A stretch of DNA of 31,686 nt, from NCBI GenBank assembly GCA_045538075.1, contig JAZSQT010000129.1:1-31686 (forward strand), in the 5' to 3' direction. Positions 22,913-31,589 of this stretch are shown here, in pieces; within the stretch, counting starts at the first letter, position 1; the number at the start of each line of letters is the position of its first letter. Source of the stretch: JAZSQT01 sp045538075 (GTDB lineage Bacteria; Chrysiogenota; Deferribacteres; Deferribacterales; Mucispirillaceae). Under the pieces are notes generated by a model, which saw only the letters and a list, made by a program, of their open reading frames with translations, had not been told where the DNA came from and did no database searches. The translations under genes were made by a program, and so were the position numbers.

Positions 22913-25288
22913 TTGAAAAAGGAAGAAAAATTATTATTAAAAGTTTCAAAACCATCAAGATATATAGGTGGCGAATTAAATACTTATAACCAAAAGGAAA
23001 ATTCTCTTAAATTTTGTTTGATTTTTCCAGATACATACGAAATTGGGGCAAGTCATATTGGGTTTAAATTATTATACGATATTTTAAATAAATCTAAAAA
23101 AATATCTTGCCAACGTTTTTTTGCTCCGTGGGTAGATGCAGTAGATACTTTTGGAAAGAGTATTTTTAAATCACTTGAAGAAAAAATGCCTTTAAAGGAA
23201 TTTGATGTTTTAGGTTTTTCTCTCCAGTATGAAATGTGTTATACTACAGTTTTATCAATACTAAAATATTCTGATATTCCAATATATTCAAAAGATAGGG
23301 TCAATGAACCAATCGTAATTGCAGGTGGGTCTTGTGCGTATAATCCAGCTCCATTATCTGCCTTTATAGATGCCTTTTATATAGGAGAAGCAGACGAGCA
23401 TTTGACTATAATTTTAGAAAATATAAAAGATTTAAAAGATAAAAACGTTTCAAAAAAAGAAATTCTTGAATATATAAATACATTTTCTTTTATGTATGTT
23501 CCAGCAATTGATGAAGAAAAGATAGTTATTAAAGATACATTTTTAAACTTTTCTGATAATAATTTTAGTCATAATCCTTTTTTGCCTATGATACCAGCTA
23601 TTCAAGATAGAGTATCTGTAGAAATTGCAAGGGGTTGCACAGCAGGTTGTAGGTTTTGTCAAGCAGGTATAATTTATCGTCCTTTAAGGGAGCGTTCTGC
23701 CGATAATGTAATAAAAGATGTTTGTTATCAATTAGATTCAACAGGTCATCAAGAAGTGTCGTTACTTTCTTTATCTACTGGTGATTATTCTCAGTTAGAG
23801 CCTTTAATCATAAATTTAAATAATAAATTAAGGCAAAATCACGTTTCTTTATCTACTCCATCATTAAGGGCAGATAGTGTATCAGAAAATTTATTTAAAG
23901 AAATTAGCAAAGTTAGAAAATCTGGTTTTACTATTGCTCCAGAAGCTGGTTCTGAACGAATGCGAAAAATCATTAACAAAAATTTAACTGAAGAAAATAT
24001 ATTAAATGCAGTTAAATCAGCAGCAGATAATGGCTATAATGGTGTTAAATTATATTTTATGATTGGTTTGCCTTATGAAACAGATGAGGATATTTTAGCT
24101 ATCGTAAAATTAGCATCAAAAATAAAATATAGTGTTAGAAAAGGGTTTGATATATCTGTTTCTGTATCTCATTTTGTGCCAAAGCCTCATACTCCTTTTC
24201 AATATTTTGGTCAAGTTGAAAGATTAGAGCTTGAGCGAAGAATGTATTTATTAAAAGATGAATTAAAGAGAAAAAAATTCAAATTTAAGTTTCACGATAC
24301 GAGAGTTAGTTTTTTAGAGGCAATTTTTTCAAGGGGCAGTAAAGAATTGTCAAAAGTATTAGATTATGCAGTAAATAATAATTTTTATCTTGATTCTTGG
24401 AGCGATTTTTTTACTTTAGAAAAATGGGAAAAGGCATTTAGTAGTTGTAATATTAATATGACAGAATGTGCAACAAAAAGTTACGAAAGTATAAAAGATA
24501 TGCCTTGGCACAATATATCTACTGGAGTTAGTGAAGAATTTTATAAAAAAGAGTTAAAAATGGCAGAAAATTTGATTTCTACAGAAGATTGTAGAAATGG
24601 CAAATGTAGTGCTTGTCAAGTATGTGATTTTAAAGCTATTAAAAATATAAAATCTAAACCAATTAACATTATTGATAATATTTTTATTGAAGAAAATAAA
24701 ACTTACGAAAAATATGAAGTTACTTATTCTAAAAAAGGTAACGGAATATATTTATCTGCATTAGAATTAAGCCGTATATTTTCATTGGCTTTACGTAGTG
24801 CTAAAGCCTTTTTAAAATATTCCGAGGGCTTTAATCCTATGCCAAAAGTTGTAATGGTGTTACCTTTGCCTGTTGGTATAGAGGGCGAAAATGAAAAACT
24901 TTTGTTTGAATCTTCATCTTTAAATAAAGAAATGTTTATAAAAGAATTTCAAAACAAGTTGCCACAAGGTATAGATATTATTAGTATAAAAAATGTTGAT
25001 ACAATAAAAATAGGAACAGATTTTAAGTCAAATTACCTTTTAGATAGTCGTTTAATTGATGTTTTACAAAAATCTATAGAAAATAATTCAGCTTATTATG
25101 AAAGATTAGATAAAAAAGGTAATTTAAAGAAAATTTTATTATCTGATTATTTAATTTCAATAAAAGATAATATTATTACACTTTCTTCATCATCTGCTGG
25201 TGGCTTTAATTTGTTAGAATTTTTTAAGCAAAAAGGTTTATATAATACAGATTTTAATATATCAAGGATAAGTGTAGAAAAGGCTTAG
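22913..25288 (+). CDS. TIGR03960-type B12-binding-like radical SAM protein fused to DUF2344
   Basis: 791 residues in two parts. The N-terminal part has a B12-binding-like Rossmann region (about 30-170, including FDVLGFSLQYEMCYT and VIAGGSCAYNPAP) and a radical SAM barrel with CTAGCRFC (C242, C246, C249), where the first loop is CxxxCxxC. A second Cys cluster, CRNGKCSACQVC (C-x4-C-x2-C-x2-C), lies near 565. From about 590 on the DUF2344/TIGR03936 domain begins (YEVTYSKKGNGIYLSALELS, then FNPMPKVVMVLPLPVG). This fusion is a known but functionally unassigned family, often next to rodA or ribonuclease G genes. The start is TTG at 22913, preceded by GAGG. It begins one base after rodA, so it is coupled to the elongasome operon. 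A role in RNA or cell-wall modification would be guesswork. Confidence 0.9.
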   Translation: MKKEEKLLLKVSKPSRYIGGELNTYNQKENSLKFCLIFPDTYEIGASHIGFKLLYDILNKSKKISCQRFFAPWVDAVDTFGKSIFKSLEEKMPLKEFDVLGFSLQYEMCYTTVLSILKYSDIPIYSKDRVNEPIVIAGGSCAYNPAPLSAFIDAFYIGEADEHLTIILENIKDLKDKNVSKKEILEYINTFSFMYVPAIDEEKIVIKDTFLNFSDNNFSHNPFLPMIPAIQDRVSVEIARGCTAGCRFCQAGIIYRPLRERSADNVIKDVCYQLDSTGHQEVSLLSLSTGDYSQLEPLIINLNNKLRQNHVSLSTPSLRADSVSENLFKEISKVRKSGFTIAPEAGSERMRKIINKNLTEENILNAVKSAADNGYNGVKLYFMIGLPYETDEDILAIVKLASKIKYSVRKGFDISVSVSHFVPKPHTPFQYFGQVERLELERRMYLLKDELKRKKFKFKFHDTRVSFLEAIFSRGSKELSKVLDYAVNNNFYLDSWSDFFTLEKWEKAFSSCNINMTECATKSYESIKDMPWHNISTGVSEEFYKKELKMAENLISTEDCRNGKCSACQVCDFKAIKNIKSKPINIIDNIFIEENKTYEKYEVTYSKKGNGIYLSALELSRIFSLALRSAKAFLKYSEGFNPMPKVVMVLPLPVGIEGENEKLLFESSSLNKEMFIKEFQNKLPQGIDIISIKNVDTIKIGTDFKSNYLLDSRLIDVLQKSIENNSAYYERLDKKGNLKKILLSDYLISIKDNIITLSSSSAGGFNLLEFFKQKGLYNTDFNISRISVEKA

Positions 25289-25299
25289 AATAGATTAAT

Positions 25300-26094
25300 A
25301 TGGATATTCATCACAAAAAGGCAAGAGATTTTTTTGAAAAGTTATATAAATTGTATAACAATAAAGATTATATAGATACAGACCCTATAAGGTTTGCTCA
25401 CCAATTAGAGGGAAATAAAGAATTTATTGCCTTTACTTCATCTTGTTTTGCTTACGGAAATATGAAAGCTATTCAATCATTTTTATTTAAATATTTTGAT
25501 TATGCTGGTTGCGACCCTTTAAAGATTAATATTAATGTAAATGATAAATTATATTATCGCTTTCAAAATAAAAATGACATTTCAGCTTATTCAAAATTAA
25601 TGAATGAAGTATATAATAAATATGGGTCTTTAAGTAGTTTATTTAAGAGTGCTGGTGTTAGTAGTATAAATAATGTAGATAAGGGTATTATTTTATTACG
25701 AAGTCATATAAAAGATATTACTAATGGTTTAAATTTTTTAATTCCCGTTCCTGGAAAATCGGCATCAAAGCGACTTTATATGTTTTTAAGGTGGATGGTT
25801 CGCAAAGATGAGGTAGATTTTGGTTTTTGGGATTTTTTTGACAAATCTTCATTATTTATGCCAGTTGATACTCATATAATGAGAATGGCAATAAACTTAA
25901 ATATTGTTGATAAAAAAGATACTCCAAAAAAAGCATTAGAAAAAGTTACATCTTTTTTTAAAGAATTAAATTATGATGACCCAGCAAAATATGATTTTTC
26001 AATTACAAGATTAGGAATTGTAAGTAATTGTAAATACTCTGAAAATGAAGTTTGTTCTAATTGTATAAATAATCAAATATGTGTTTTTAATTGA
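25300..26094 (+). CDS. TIGR02757 (DUF2400) family protein
   Basis: 264 residues matching the TIGR02757/DUF2400 family, whose function is unknown. Diagnostic parts are DTDPIRFAHQ (about 26-35), the helix FIAFTSSCFAYGNMKAIQSF, then LLRSHIKDITNGLNFLIPVPGKSASKRL with the later FLRWMVRKDEVDFG and MPVDTHIMRMA. The C-terminus holds four cysteines spaced C-x7-C-x2-C-x5-C, very similar to the Fe-S loop of endonuclease III-type glycosylases (C-x6-C-x2-C-x5-C). Together with the VDTH segment and the all-helical make-up this suggests a relationship to HhH-GPD DNA glycosylases. That is an inference; the HhH hairpin and catalytic Lys were not identified. It is 11 bp behind the radical SAM gene and closes the mre run. 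Confidence 0.85.
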   Translation: MDIHHKKARDFFEKLYKLYNNKDYIDTDPIRFAHQLEGNKEFIAFTSSCFAYGNMKAIQSFLFKYFDYAGCDPLKININVNDKLYYRFQNKNDISAYSKLMNEVYNKYGSLSSLFKSAGVSSINNVDKGIILLRSHIKDITNGLNFLIPVPGKSASKRLYMFLRWMVRKDEVDFGFWDFFDKSSLFMPVDTHIMRMAINLNIVDKKDTPKKALEKVTSFFKELNYDDPAKYDFSITRLGIVSNCKYSENEVCSNCINNQICVFN

Positions 26095-26119
26095 CTTTAG
26101 AATTAAAAAGGGATAAATA
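26091..26119 (+). promoter_or_regulatory. Promoter of trxA
   Basis: -35 TTGACT (26091-26096) overlaps the stop codon of the preceding gene. An exact 17-bp spacer leads to -10 TAAATA (26114-26119). GGAGG at 26136-26140 is the ribosome-binding site. Confidence 0.55.
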
Positions 26120-26148
26120 TAGTATGAATAAAAACGGAGGATATTAAT

Positions 26149-26466
26149 ATGGCAATGACTTTTGATGTTGAAAATTTTGAGAGTGAAGTTTTATCTTCAG
26201 ATGTTCCAGTATTAGTTGATTTTTGGGCAGCTTGGTGTGGACCATGCAAAATGCTTACTCCAACTATTGATGAATTATATGCTGATTTTAATGGCAAAGC
26301 AAAAGTAGGCAAAGTAAATGTTGATGAGAATCAAGAACTTGCTGCAAAATATGGAGTAATGAGTATTCCTACTGTTATTGTTATTAAAAATGGCAATATT
26401 GTGGAACAATTTGTTGGTGTTCAACCAAAAAGTGTTTACGTTGATGCAATCAATAAACACTTATAA
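26149..26466 (+). CDS. trxA: Thioredoxin
   Basis: The cytoplasmic disulfide reductase of 105 residues. The active site WCGPC is at 29-33 in the context VDFWAAWCGPCKM, the cis-proline turn is MSIPT, and the terminal part VEQFVGVQPKSVYVDAINKHL is typical. ATG has GGAGG eight bases upstream. A second in-frame ATG (residue 3) is less well spaced. The gene has its own promoter and a strong terminator, so it is a monocistronic, probably highly expressed unit. Confidence 0.97.
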   Translation: MAMTFDVENFESEVLSSDVPVLVDFWAAWCGPCKMLTPTIDELYADFNGKAKVGKVNVDENQELAAKYGVMSIPTVIVIKNGNIVEQFVGVQPKSVYVDAINKHL

Positions 26467-26492
26467 AATTTATAATATCTAAAACTTTTTTT

Positions 26493-26526
26493 AAGCTCCT
26501 ATTTTGATGATAGGAGCTTTTTTTGT
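26493..26526 (+). terminator. Intrinsic terminator of trxA
   Basis: AAGCTCCTA (26493-26501) pairs perfectly with TAGGAGCTT (26511-26519) around a short loop, followed by an uninterrupted run of T up to 26524. It is a textbook rho-independent terminator. Confidence 0.93.
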
Positions 26527-26681
26527 ATAAAAAATACAGCATTTATATTTTTAAACGCACACTAAAATCATTAAAGATAATTTTTATATGTTCAATATTT
26601 TCAAAAAGGCTTATTATTATAGTTAAATTGATATTCTTTAGGAAAATACCATTTTAATTAACCTTTACGCTAAAATAAGTT

Positions 26682-26714
26682 TATGAATGTATAAAATTTT
26701 TAGGACGAAATTTA
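26682..26714 (+). repeat. Left copy of a 33-nt imperfect repeat
   Basis: Shares with 31590-31622 the skeleton TATGAAT....AAAATTTT..GACGAAATTT (a few mismatches and one small indel). Both copies are intergenic, in the same orientation and about 4.9 kb apart. Confidence 0.5.
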
Positions 26715-26838
26715 TTATATTATATGTATATTGGCAAAAAACTATTATTTTTCTCTTTGGAGACTTTAAAACTGTTATTACAAGGAGTGTAACGACTAAG
26801 TAATCCATAAACAGTTTATAAAATTTAAAAAATGTATT

Positions 26839-26869
26839 TTGATAATCTTATGTATCAGAAGAATATATA
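26839..26869 (+). promoter_or_regulatory. Possible promoter of the phospholipase D gene
   Basis: -35 TTGATA (26839-26844), with AATATA (26862-26867, spacer 17) or TATATA (26864-26869, spacer 19) as -10. Such AT-rich matches are common here by chance. Confidence 0.3.
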
Positions 26870-26899
26870 TCCTATTTAGATTGAAAATATATTAAATAT

Positions 26900-28501
26900 A
26901 TGTTATTTTCTGTATCAATGAATGGAGTATTTTATATTAGAATGAGTAGTATTGTTACTTTGTTTATTATTGTTGTAGTAAGTATATTATTTTTAGGTGG
27001 TTGTGCTTCTGTAATATACTCAACAAAAAATCTACCAAAAAACTATGCCGAAATAGCAGACCCACCATTAAATATGCCTAAATTTGTTGTTACAGATACT
27101 CATATTGGCAAAGTATATGAAAAAGAATTAACGTCTAATCCTGATAAAAGTGGTGCTGTTTTAATAGAAAATGGTGTTTTTGCTCTATTTCATCGTATTG
27201 CCCTTGCAAGAATGGCAAAATATACTATAGAATTACAAACTTATATATACGAAAACGATTTATTAAGCCGACTATTGATGAAAGAGTTGAAAGCTGCAGC
27301 CGATAGAGGAGTAATTGTTCGCATATTAGTAGATGATAATGGGCTTGATTCTGATTTTTCTGATATAATGACCCTTGATTACCATAAAAATATTGAGGTG
27401 AAAGTTTTTAATCCTTATAAATATCGTGCAAGGGCATTAAGAATATCGCAACTTGCATTTAATTTTTTAAGAATGAACTATCGTATGCATAATAAACTCT
27501 ATATAGTAGATAACTCTGCAGTTATTATTGGAGGAAGAAATATAGCTGCAAATTATTTTGACGGTAACCCAGAAATAAATTTTTCTGATACAGAAGTTCT
27601 TTTTATAGGAAAGATTGCTAAAGAATCAGTAAATAGTTTTAATAAATACTGGAATTATCACAAATCTATACCGGCAAGAGTTTTTCCAGAGCAAGATAAA
27701 TTTGAACGATTACATAAAATTGAAGAAGAAATTGAATTAATAGAAAAAAATCATTCAAAGGAATATCGCCAATATCAAGAGATGATAGATAAATTTATTA
27801 TCCATTATAACGCTAAAGATTATGAAATATATTGGGGAAACGGTGCTTTAATTGCTGATGACCCAGAAAAATCAGAAGGTTCTGGCGAGATTAGTCCAAT
27901 TATTACGGCATTAGAATATTTGTGGGCTGTTTCTAACAAGTCGGTTCATATATCTTCTGCTTATTTAGTGCCAGGTAAATTAGGCGTAAAAGATATGATT
28001 GAAGCTAAAAATAAAGGAATGGTAGTTAAAGTTTTGACTAATTCATTATCTTCAACAGATGTGCCACCAGCTTATTCTGCTTGGCGAAAATATAGAGATA
28101 TTTTAGCAAAAAATGGAGTTGATGTTTTTGAATATCGTAAAGAGGGTTATAAAGTTAAGTCTTATTCAGGTTCTGGTGCATCGCTTCATAGTAAAGTTTT
28201 AGTTTTTGATGATGAAATTACTTGGGTTGGTAGTTTTAATATTGATCCAAGAAGTGCTTTATATAGCACAGAAGTAGTAGCTGCTTTTAATAATAAAGAT
28301 TTTGCAATTAAAATGCGTGAATATATAGAAAAAGATATGTCTAATGATAGAAGCTGGAAAGTATCAATGGAAAAAGGTAAAATAGTTTGGAAAACTTTTC
28401 GTAATGGAAAAGAAGAAGTTTTTTACCATAGTCCAGATACAACTTCTATGCAACGTTTTTTAATGTTTTTAATGGTTGCTTTACCAGAAAATTTAATGTA
28501 G
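26900..28501 (+). CDS. Phospholipase D/cardiolipin synthase-like lipoprotein (ClsC/YmdC-like)
   Basis: 533 residues with two PLD active-site motifs: HNKLYIVD (197-204) followed by IGGRN, and HSKVLVFD (430-437) followed by VGSFNIDPRS. This two-HKD arrangement, the N-terminal lipobox LGGC (Cys35) and the block ELQTYIYENDLLSRLLMKEL resemble ClsC/YmdC-type enzymes, which make cardiolipin from two phospholipids. A charged coiled-coil-like insert sits between the halves (about 268-300). The lipoprotein signal suggests action on the periplasmic side. The start is uncertain: ATG at 26900, 26918 or 26942 are all in frame and none has a good ribosome-binding site. 26918 gives a short n-region with Arg before the hydrophobic stretch; 26942 is 14 bases after GGAG. 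It is 14 bp before the first protease gene, which makes an operon of three exported proteins. Confidence 0.87.
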   Translation: MLFSVSMNGVFYIRMSSIVTLFIIVVVSILFLGGCASVIYSTKNLPKNYAEIADPPLNMPKFVVTDTHIGKVYEKELTSNPDKSGAVLIENGVFALFHRIALARMAKYTIELQTYIYENDLLSRLLMKELKAAADRGVIVRILVDDNGLDSDFSDIMTLDYHKNIEVKVFNPYKYRARALRISQLAFNFLRMNYRMHNKLYIVDNSAVIIGGRNIAANYFDGNPEINFSDTEVLFIGKIAKESVNSFNKYWNYHKSIPARVFPEQDKFERLHKIEEEIELIEKNHSKEYRQYQEMIDKFIIHYNAKDYEIYWGNGALIADDPEKSEGSGEISPIITALEYLWAVSNKSVHISSAYLVPGKLGVKDMIEAKNKGMVVKVLTNSLSSTDVPPAYSAWRKYRDILAKNGVDVFEYRKEGYKVKSYSGSGASLHSKVLVFDDEITWVGSFNIDPRSALYSTEVVAAFNNKDFAIKMREYIEKDMSNDRSWKVSMEKGKIVWKTFRNGKEEVFYHSPDTTSMQRFLMFLMVALPENLM

Positions 28502-28515
28502 TTAGAGAGGTTATT

Positions 28516-29946
28516 ATGTTAAAAATTTTTTTAGTATTGTTATCTTTTTCAATATATAGTTGTTCTGGTGAAATATACGATACTATTCCAAAAGCACCGT
28601 CAGACTCATATTTAGATAATTATCCAGATGAACATAATGTTAACGTTCAAGGAATTACAAATATTAATAAAGGTATAACTAATTTTTCTGATACTTATAA
28701 GTCTTATAAAGTAATGTTGTTACATACTCCCCTTGAAGCATCAGATCAAAAGCACGATATATCAAGTTATTCATTAGCTACTACTGGAAAAAATAGTGTT
28801 TCACAAAAAAAATTAGACTACTATAGCAATAATTTATTAAAAAGTAGTATTAGTAATGAAGCAGAAATAATGCACAGTATTTTTAGAGAAAAAGGTAGAA
28901 AATTACTTGAAAATCAAGTTCATCAAGCTAAACCAGTTATGCGTAAAGGTCCACAAAATATTAGTGTTGGCACCCAATGGAATAATGTAAAAGTAACAAA
29001 AGATTTAAGTTCATCTACTACTACAATAAATACAAAATGTTTTGCAGTATCAAATTATGCTTATTTTTTTATGGAAGATACTTTAACAGATATTCCTCAA
29101 GAAAAGATAAAGAGGTTTACTGAAGGTTTTGATGAAATTTATCCTATTATGCAAAGTAATTATGGAAAAGAAAATGATATAGATAATAATGGTAAGATTA
29201 TTATATTATTTATTGATATAACAGTAGAAAGTCTATATGGATACTTTAATCCAGAAGATAAACATTCGCAAAGCTCATATCCTGATTCTAATGAAGCTGA
29301 CGTTTTTTATGTTAATTATAACAAAATTGATAAAGAAGATGATATATTAGCCACATTAGCCCACGAGTTTCAGCATATGATAAACTACGATATTCGTTCT
29401 AATAAAGGGTTAGGCTCATTGGAAGTTTGGTTAGATGAAGGGTTATCTATGCATGCAGAATATCTTACTAATTATCATGATAAACAATCTTCTGATTATT
29501 TAGGAGGATTTTTAACAGAATATAATAATTTTAGTCTTACAAATTGGGTTGATAATGGAGTTAATTATAGCTACAGTATGGTATATATGCGTTATCTTAC
29601 AGAAAGATTTGGAAACGATATATTAAAGCATATTATCCATAGCCAATATGGAGGATATAGAGCAGTAGAAGAATCAACTAAAACTAATTTTAACACTTTA
29701 TTTAATGATTTTAGTTTAGCAGTATTATTATCTGGAAAAAATATTCAAAAAGAAGTAAAATATAATTTCAATACTATAGATATTTCAAGTAGAGGTGGCC
29801 TGAAACCAGTTAAAGTTATGAATACTGGAGAAAATTTTTCATCAAATATAAGAATGTATAGTATTAATCTGTTAGAAATAAATGGCAACTTAGATACTCT
29901 TTCTTTAAATGGTGGAAATATATACGGTTATGCAGTAGAAAAGTAG
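28516..29946 (+). CDS. Lipoprotein zinc metalloprotease, M30 (hyicolysin)-like, copy 1
   Basis: 476 residues with lipobox IYSC (Cys16). The zinc-binding helix is AHEFQHMINYD (HEFQH at 283-287), and WLDEGLSMHAEY (305-316) supplies the third ligand Glu308. The pair HExxH ~ 25 residues ~ WxxEGLS is that of the M30/gluzincin-like proteases. An Asp/Asn-rich loop NDIDNNGKIIILF (220-232), looking like a calcium site, precedes it. About 130 N-terminal residues after the lipobox form a low-complexity linker and pro-like region. The protein should be on the cell surface or in the periplasm. The start is ATG with GAGAGG upstream. It is followed after 20 bp by a paralogue. Substrates are unknown. Confidence 0.83.
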   Translation: MLKIFLVLLSFSIYSCSGEIYDTIPKAPSDSYLDNYPDEHNVNVQGITNINKGITNFSDTYKSYKVMLLHTPLEASDQKHDISSYSLATTGKNSVSQKKLDYYSNNLLKSSISNEAEIMHSIFREKGRKLLENQVHQAKPVMRKGPQNISVGTQWNNVKVTKDLSSSTTTINTKCFAVSNYAYFFMEDTLTDIPQEKIKRFTEGFDEIYPIMQSNYGKENDIDNNGKIIILFIDITVESLYGYFNPEDKHSQSSYPDSNEADVFYVNYNKIDKEDDILATLAHEFQHMINYDIRSNKGLGSLEVWLDEGLSMHAEYLTNYHDKQSSDYLGGFLTEYNNFSLTNWVDNGVNYSYSMVYMRYLTERFGNDILKHIIHSQYGGYRAVEESTKTNFNTLFNDFSLAVLLSGKNIQKEVKYNFNTIDISSRGGLKPVKVMNTGENFSSNIRMYSINLLEINGNLDTLSLNGGNIYGYAVEK

Positions 29947-29966
29947 AGGAATTTTAGGGTTTTTTT

Positions 29967-31460
29967 ATGAGAATTTTAAACTTATTTTTAACCGTCATTT
30001 TTAGTGGTTTACTATTAATTTCTTGTGGGAGTCCAGAAAATAGTCAAAACACTTTATCATCAGATAATGTAGCAAATATACCAAGTGATACTTTATTACC
30101 AGATGATACAGAAAAACCAAGTGAAGATACTATAGAGGAGCAAGTATTTTATGATGAAGTAAATATTTTACCTTTATCAAAAAACAGCCAATTCGTAGAT
30201 TTATACACAAATAACAGTTATCAAACTATCCTTTATTATGCTCCAGATATACCAGAAGATAAAAATTATACTACTAAAAGTTATACTATAACTACTACTG
30301 GTGGAAATACTGCTAATTTATCAAATAAACAAAACAGATTAAGTAGCAGTAATGGAGAAATATTTAACTACTCCTCTTTTAGAGATTTAGAAAAATATTT
30401 TTTAGAAAATAAAATTCCTCAAGTAAAACCAGTTCTAAAGAAAAGCACTTCATCTCATCAAGTAGGAAGTATAAAGAATGATGTTTACGTATCAAGAACT
30501 GGTGATCTTACTTTTACTAAGGTTAATATAAAGTGTATTGGAATTTCTGAATACGCTTATCTTTTTATAGAAACAACAAGTAAAGATTACACTCGAGATA
30601 TAATTGAAAAAATAAAAGCTGGAATAGATGGCTTATTTCCTATAATCCACGAAAAATACGGCACTCCAAATGATGTTGATGGCAATGGGAAAGTTATCGT
30701 ATTATTTACTCCATTTACAGATAATAATTTAATGGGATATTTTTTTAGTGGAGATAAATATACTAAAAGTGGATATGAATATTCTAATGAATCTGATATT
30801 TTTTACATTAATTATAATGTTGCAAAAAGTGATATAGACGGAGTTTTATCAACGATAGCCCATGAGTATCAACATATGATACATTTTGATGTAAGATATA
30901 GTAATAATTTAAACTCTCTTGATTTATGGATAAATGAAGGCTTATCAATGCAAGCAATGCACCATTCTGGCTATTTATCTAAGCAAAGGGCAGATTACGT
31001 TAGTTATTTTATAAATAGTTATGCTGGAGAAACTCTTTTAGAAGACGGTTCTAATGAATTTTCTATAGGTAATTATGGATATACATTAGTATTTTTTAGA
31101 TATTTGTTAGAAAGATTTGGTGATGAAATTATAAAAAAAATATATGCTTCTAAAGAAACTGGATATAAAGTAATAGAAGAAGTTACTGGGCATAAGTTTA
31201 ATAATATTTTTGATGATTTTATAAAGACGATATTTCTTGCTGGTTATGGATATAAGTTGCCTATAGAACATAGCCTTACATCACTTGATTTAACTAAATA
31301 TAAACATTTAAAGTTTTTTAAAAATTTAAATGCTGGAGAAGGTTTTACTGGCACAATAATACCTTATGGGATACATTTGATTAATTGGAATGGAGTAGTT
31401 AATACTGTTAATTTAAATGGTCCAATAAAAGGATACGGTTATTCTTTTGATGATAAATAA
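29967..31460 (+). CDS. Lipoprotein zinc metalloprotease, M30-like, copy 2
   Basis: 497 residues, a tandem paralogue of the preceding protein. The lipobox is LISC (Cys20), the calcium-like loop NDVDGNGKVIVLF (235-247), zinc helix AHEYQHMIHFD (HEYQH 299-303) and third ligand Glu324 in WINEGLSMQAM. The Asp/Ser/Pro-rich segment right after the lipobox (about 25-60) is a flexible tether longer than in copy 1. The shared core covers nearly the whole length (for example KxxTxGxN in the N-part, EVTGHKFNNIFDDF against ESTKTNFNTLFNDF, and the closing NLNGPIKGYGY against SLNGGNIYGYA), so duplication came first and divergence is advanced. The ribosome-binding site is AGGG. It is the last gene in the window and is followed by non-coding DNA. 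Confidence 0.83.
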   Translation: MRILNLFLTVIFSGLLLISCGSPENSQNTLSSDNVANIPSDTLLPDDTEKPSEDTIEEQVFYDEVNILPLSKNSQFVDLYTNNSYQTILYYAPDIPEDKNYTTKSYTITTTGGNTANLSNKQNRLSSSNGEIFNYSSFRDLEKYFLENKIPQVKPVLKKSTSSHQVGSIKNDVYVSRTGDLTFTKVNIKCIGISEYAYLFIETTSKDYTRDIIEKIKAGIDGLFPIIHEKYGTPNDVDGNGKVIVLFTPFTDNNLMGYFFSGDKYTKSGYEYSNESDIFYINYNVAKSDIDGVLSTIAHEYQHMIHFDVRYSNNLNSLDLWINEGLSMQAMHHSGYLSKQRADYVSYFINSYAGETLLEDGSNEFSIGNYGYTLVFFRYLLERFGDEIIKKIYASKETGYKVIEEVTGHKFNNIFDDFIKTIFLAGYGYKLPIEHSLTSLDLTKYKHLKFFKNLNAGEGFTGTIIPYGIHLINWNGVVNTVNLNGPIKGYGYSFDDK

Positions 31461-31474
31461 ATTAAAATAGATTT

Positions 31475-31498
31475 TTCAATAAATGAGTTATTATTGAA
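31475..31498 (+). repeat. Hairpin downstream of the second protease gene
   Basis: TTCAATAA (31475-31482) pairs with TTATTGAA (31491-31498) around an 8-nt loop. No T-run follows, so it is at most a weak terminator or mRNA 3' end stem. Confidence 0.4.
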
Positions 31499-31589
31499 GG
31501 CTATAAAAAATTGTATTCTTTATGTATCTTTTTACCGTTTCAATATTATTGATAAAATTTAAACATATTTATTGTTTCAAGTTTTAGAT

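Larger units (their letters stand above)
26527..26899 (+). other. Long AT-rich gap with a candidate structured RNA
   Basis: The gap after the trxA terminator and before the phospholipase D gene contains no convincing ORF. Its right half holds inverted repeats. TAAATTT-type arms flank TTAGGACG (26691-26715). AAACTGTT (26769-26776) pairs with AACAGTTT (26810-26817), and directly inside it ATTAC (26777-26781) pairs with GTAAT (26800-26804). An alternative small hairpin TTACA-AGGAG-TGTAA (26778-26792) competes with the inner stem. Four GGA trinucleotides occur at 26641, 26703, 26759 and 26784, two of them in predicted loops. It does not match a riboswitch class I can recognise. It might be a 5' leader of the phospholipase D gene or a separate small RNA. 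Confidence 0.4.
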
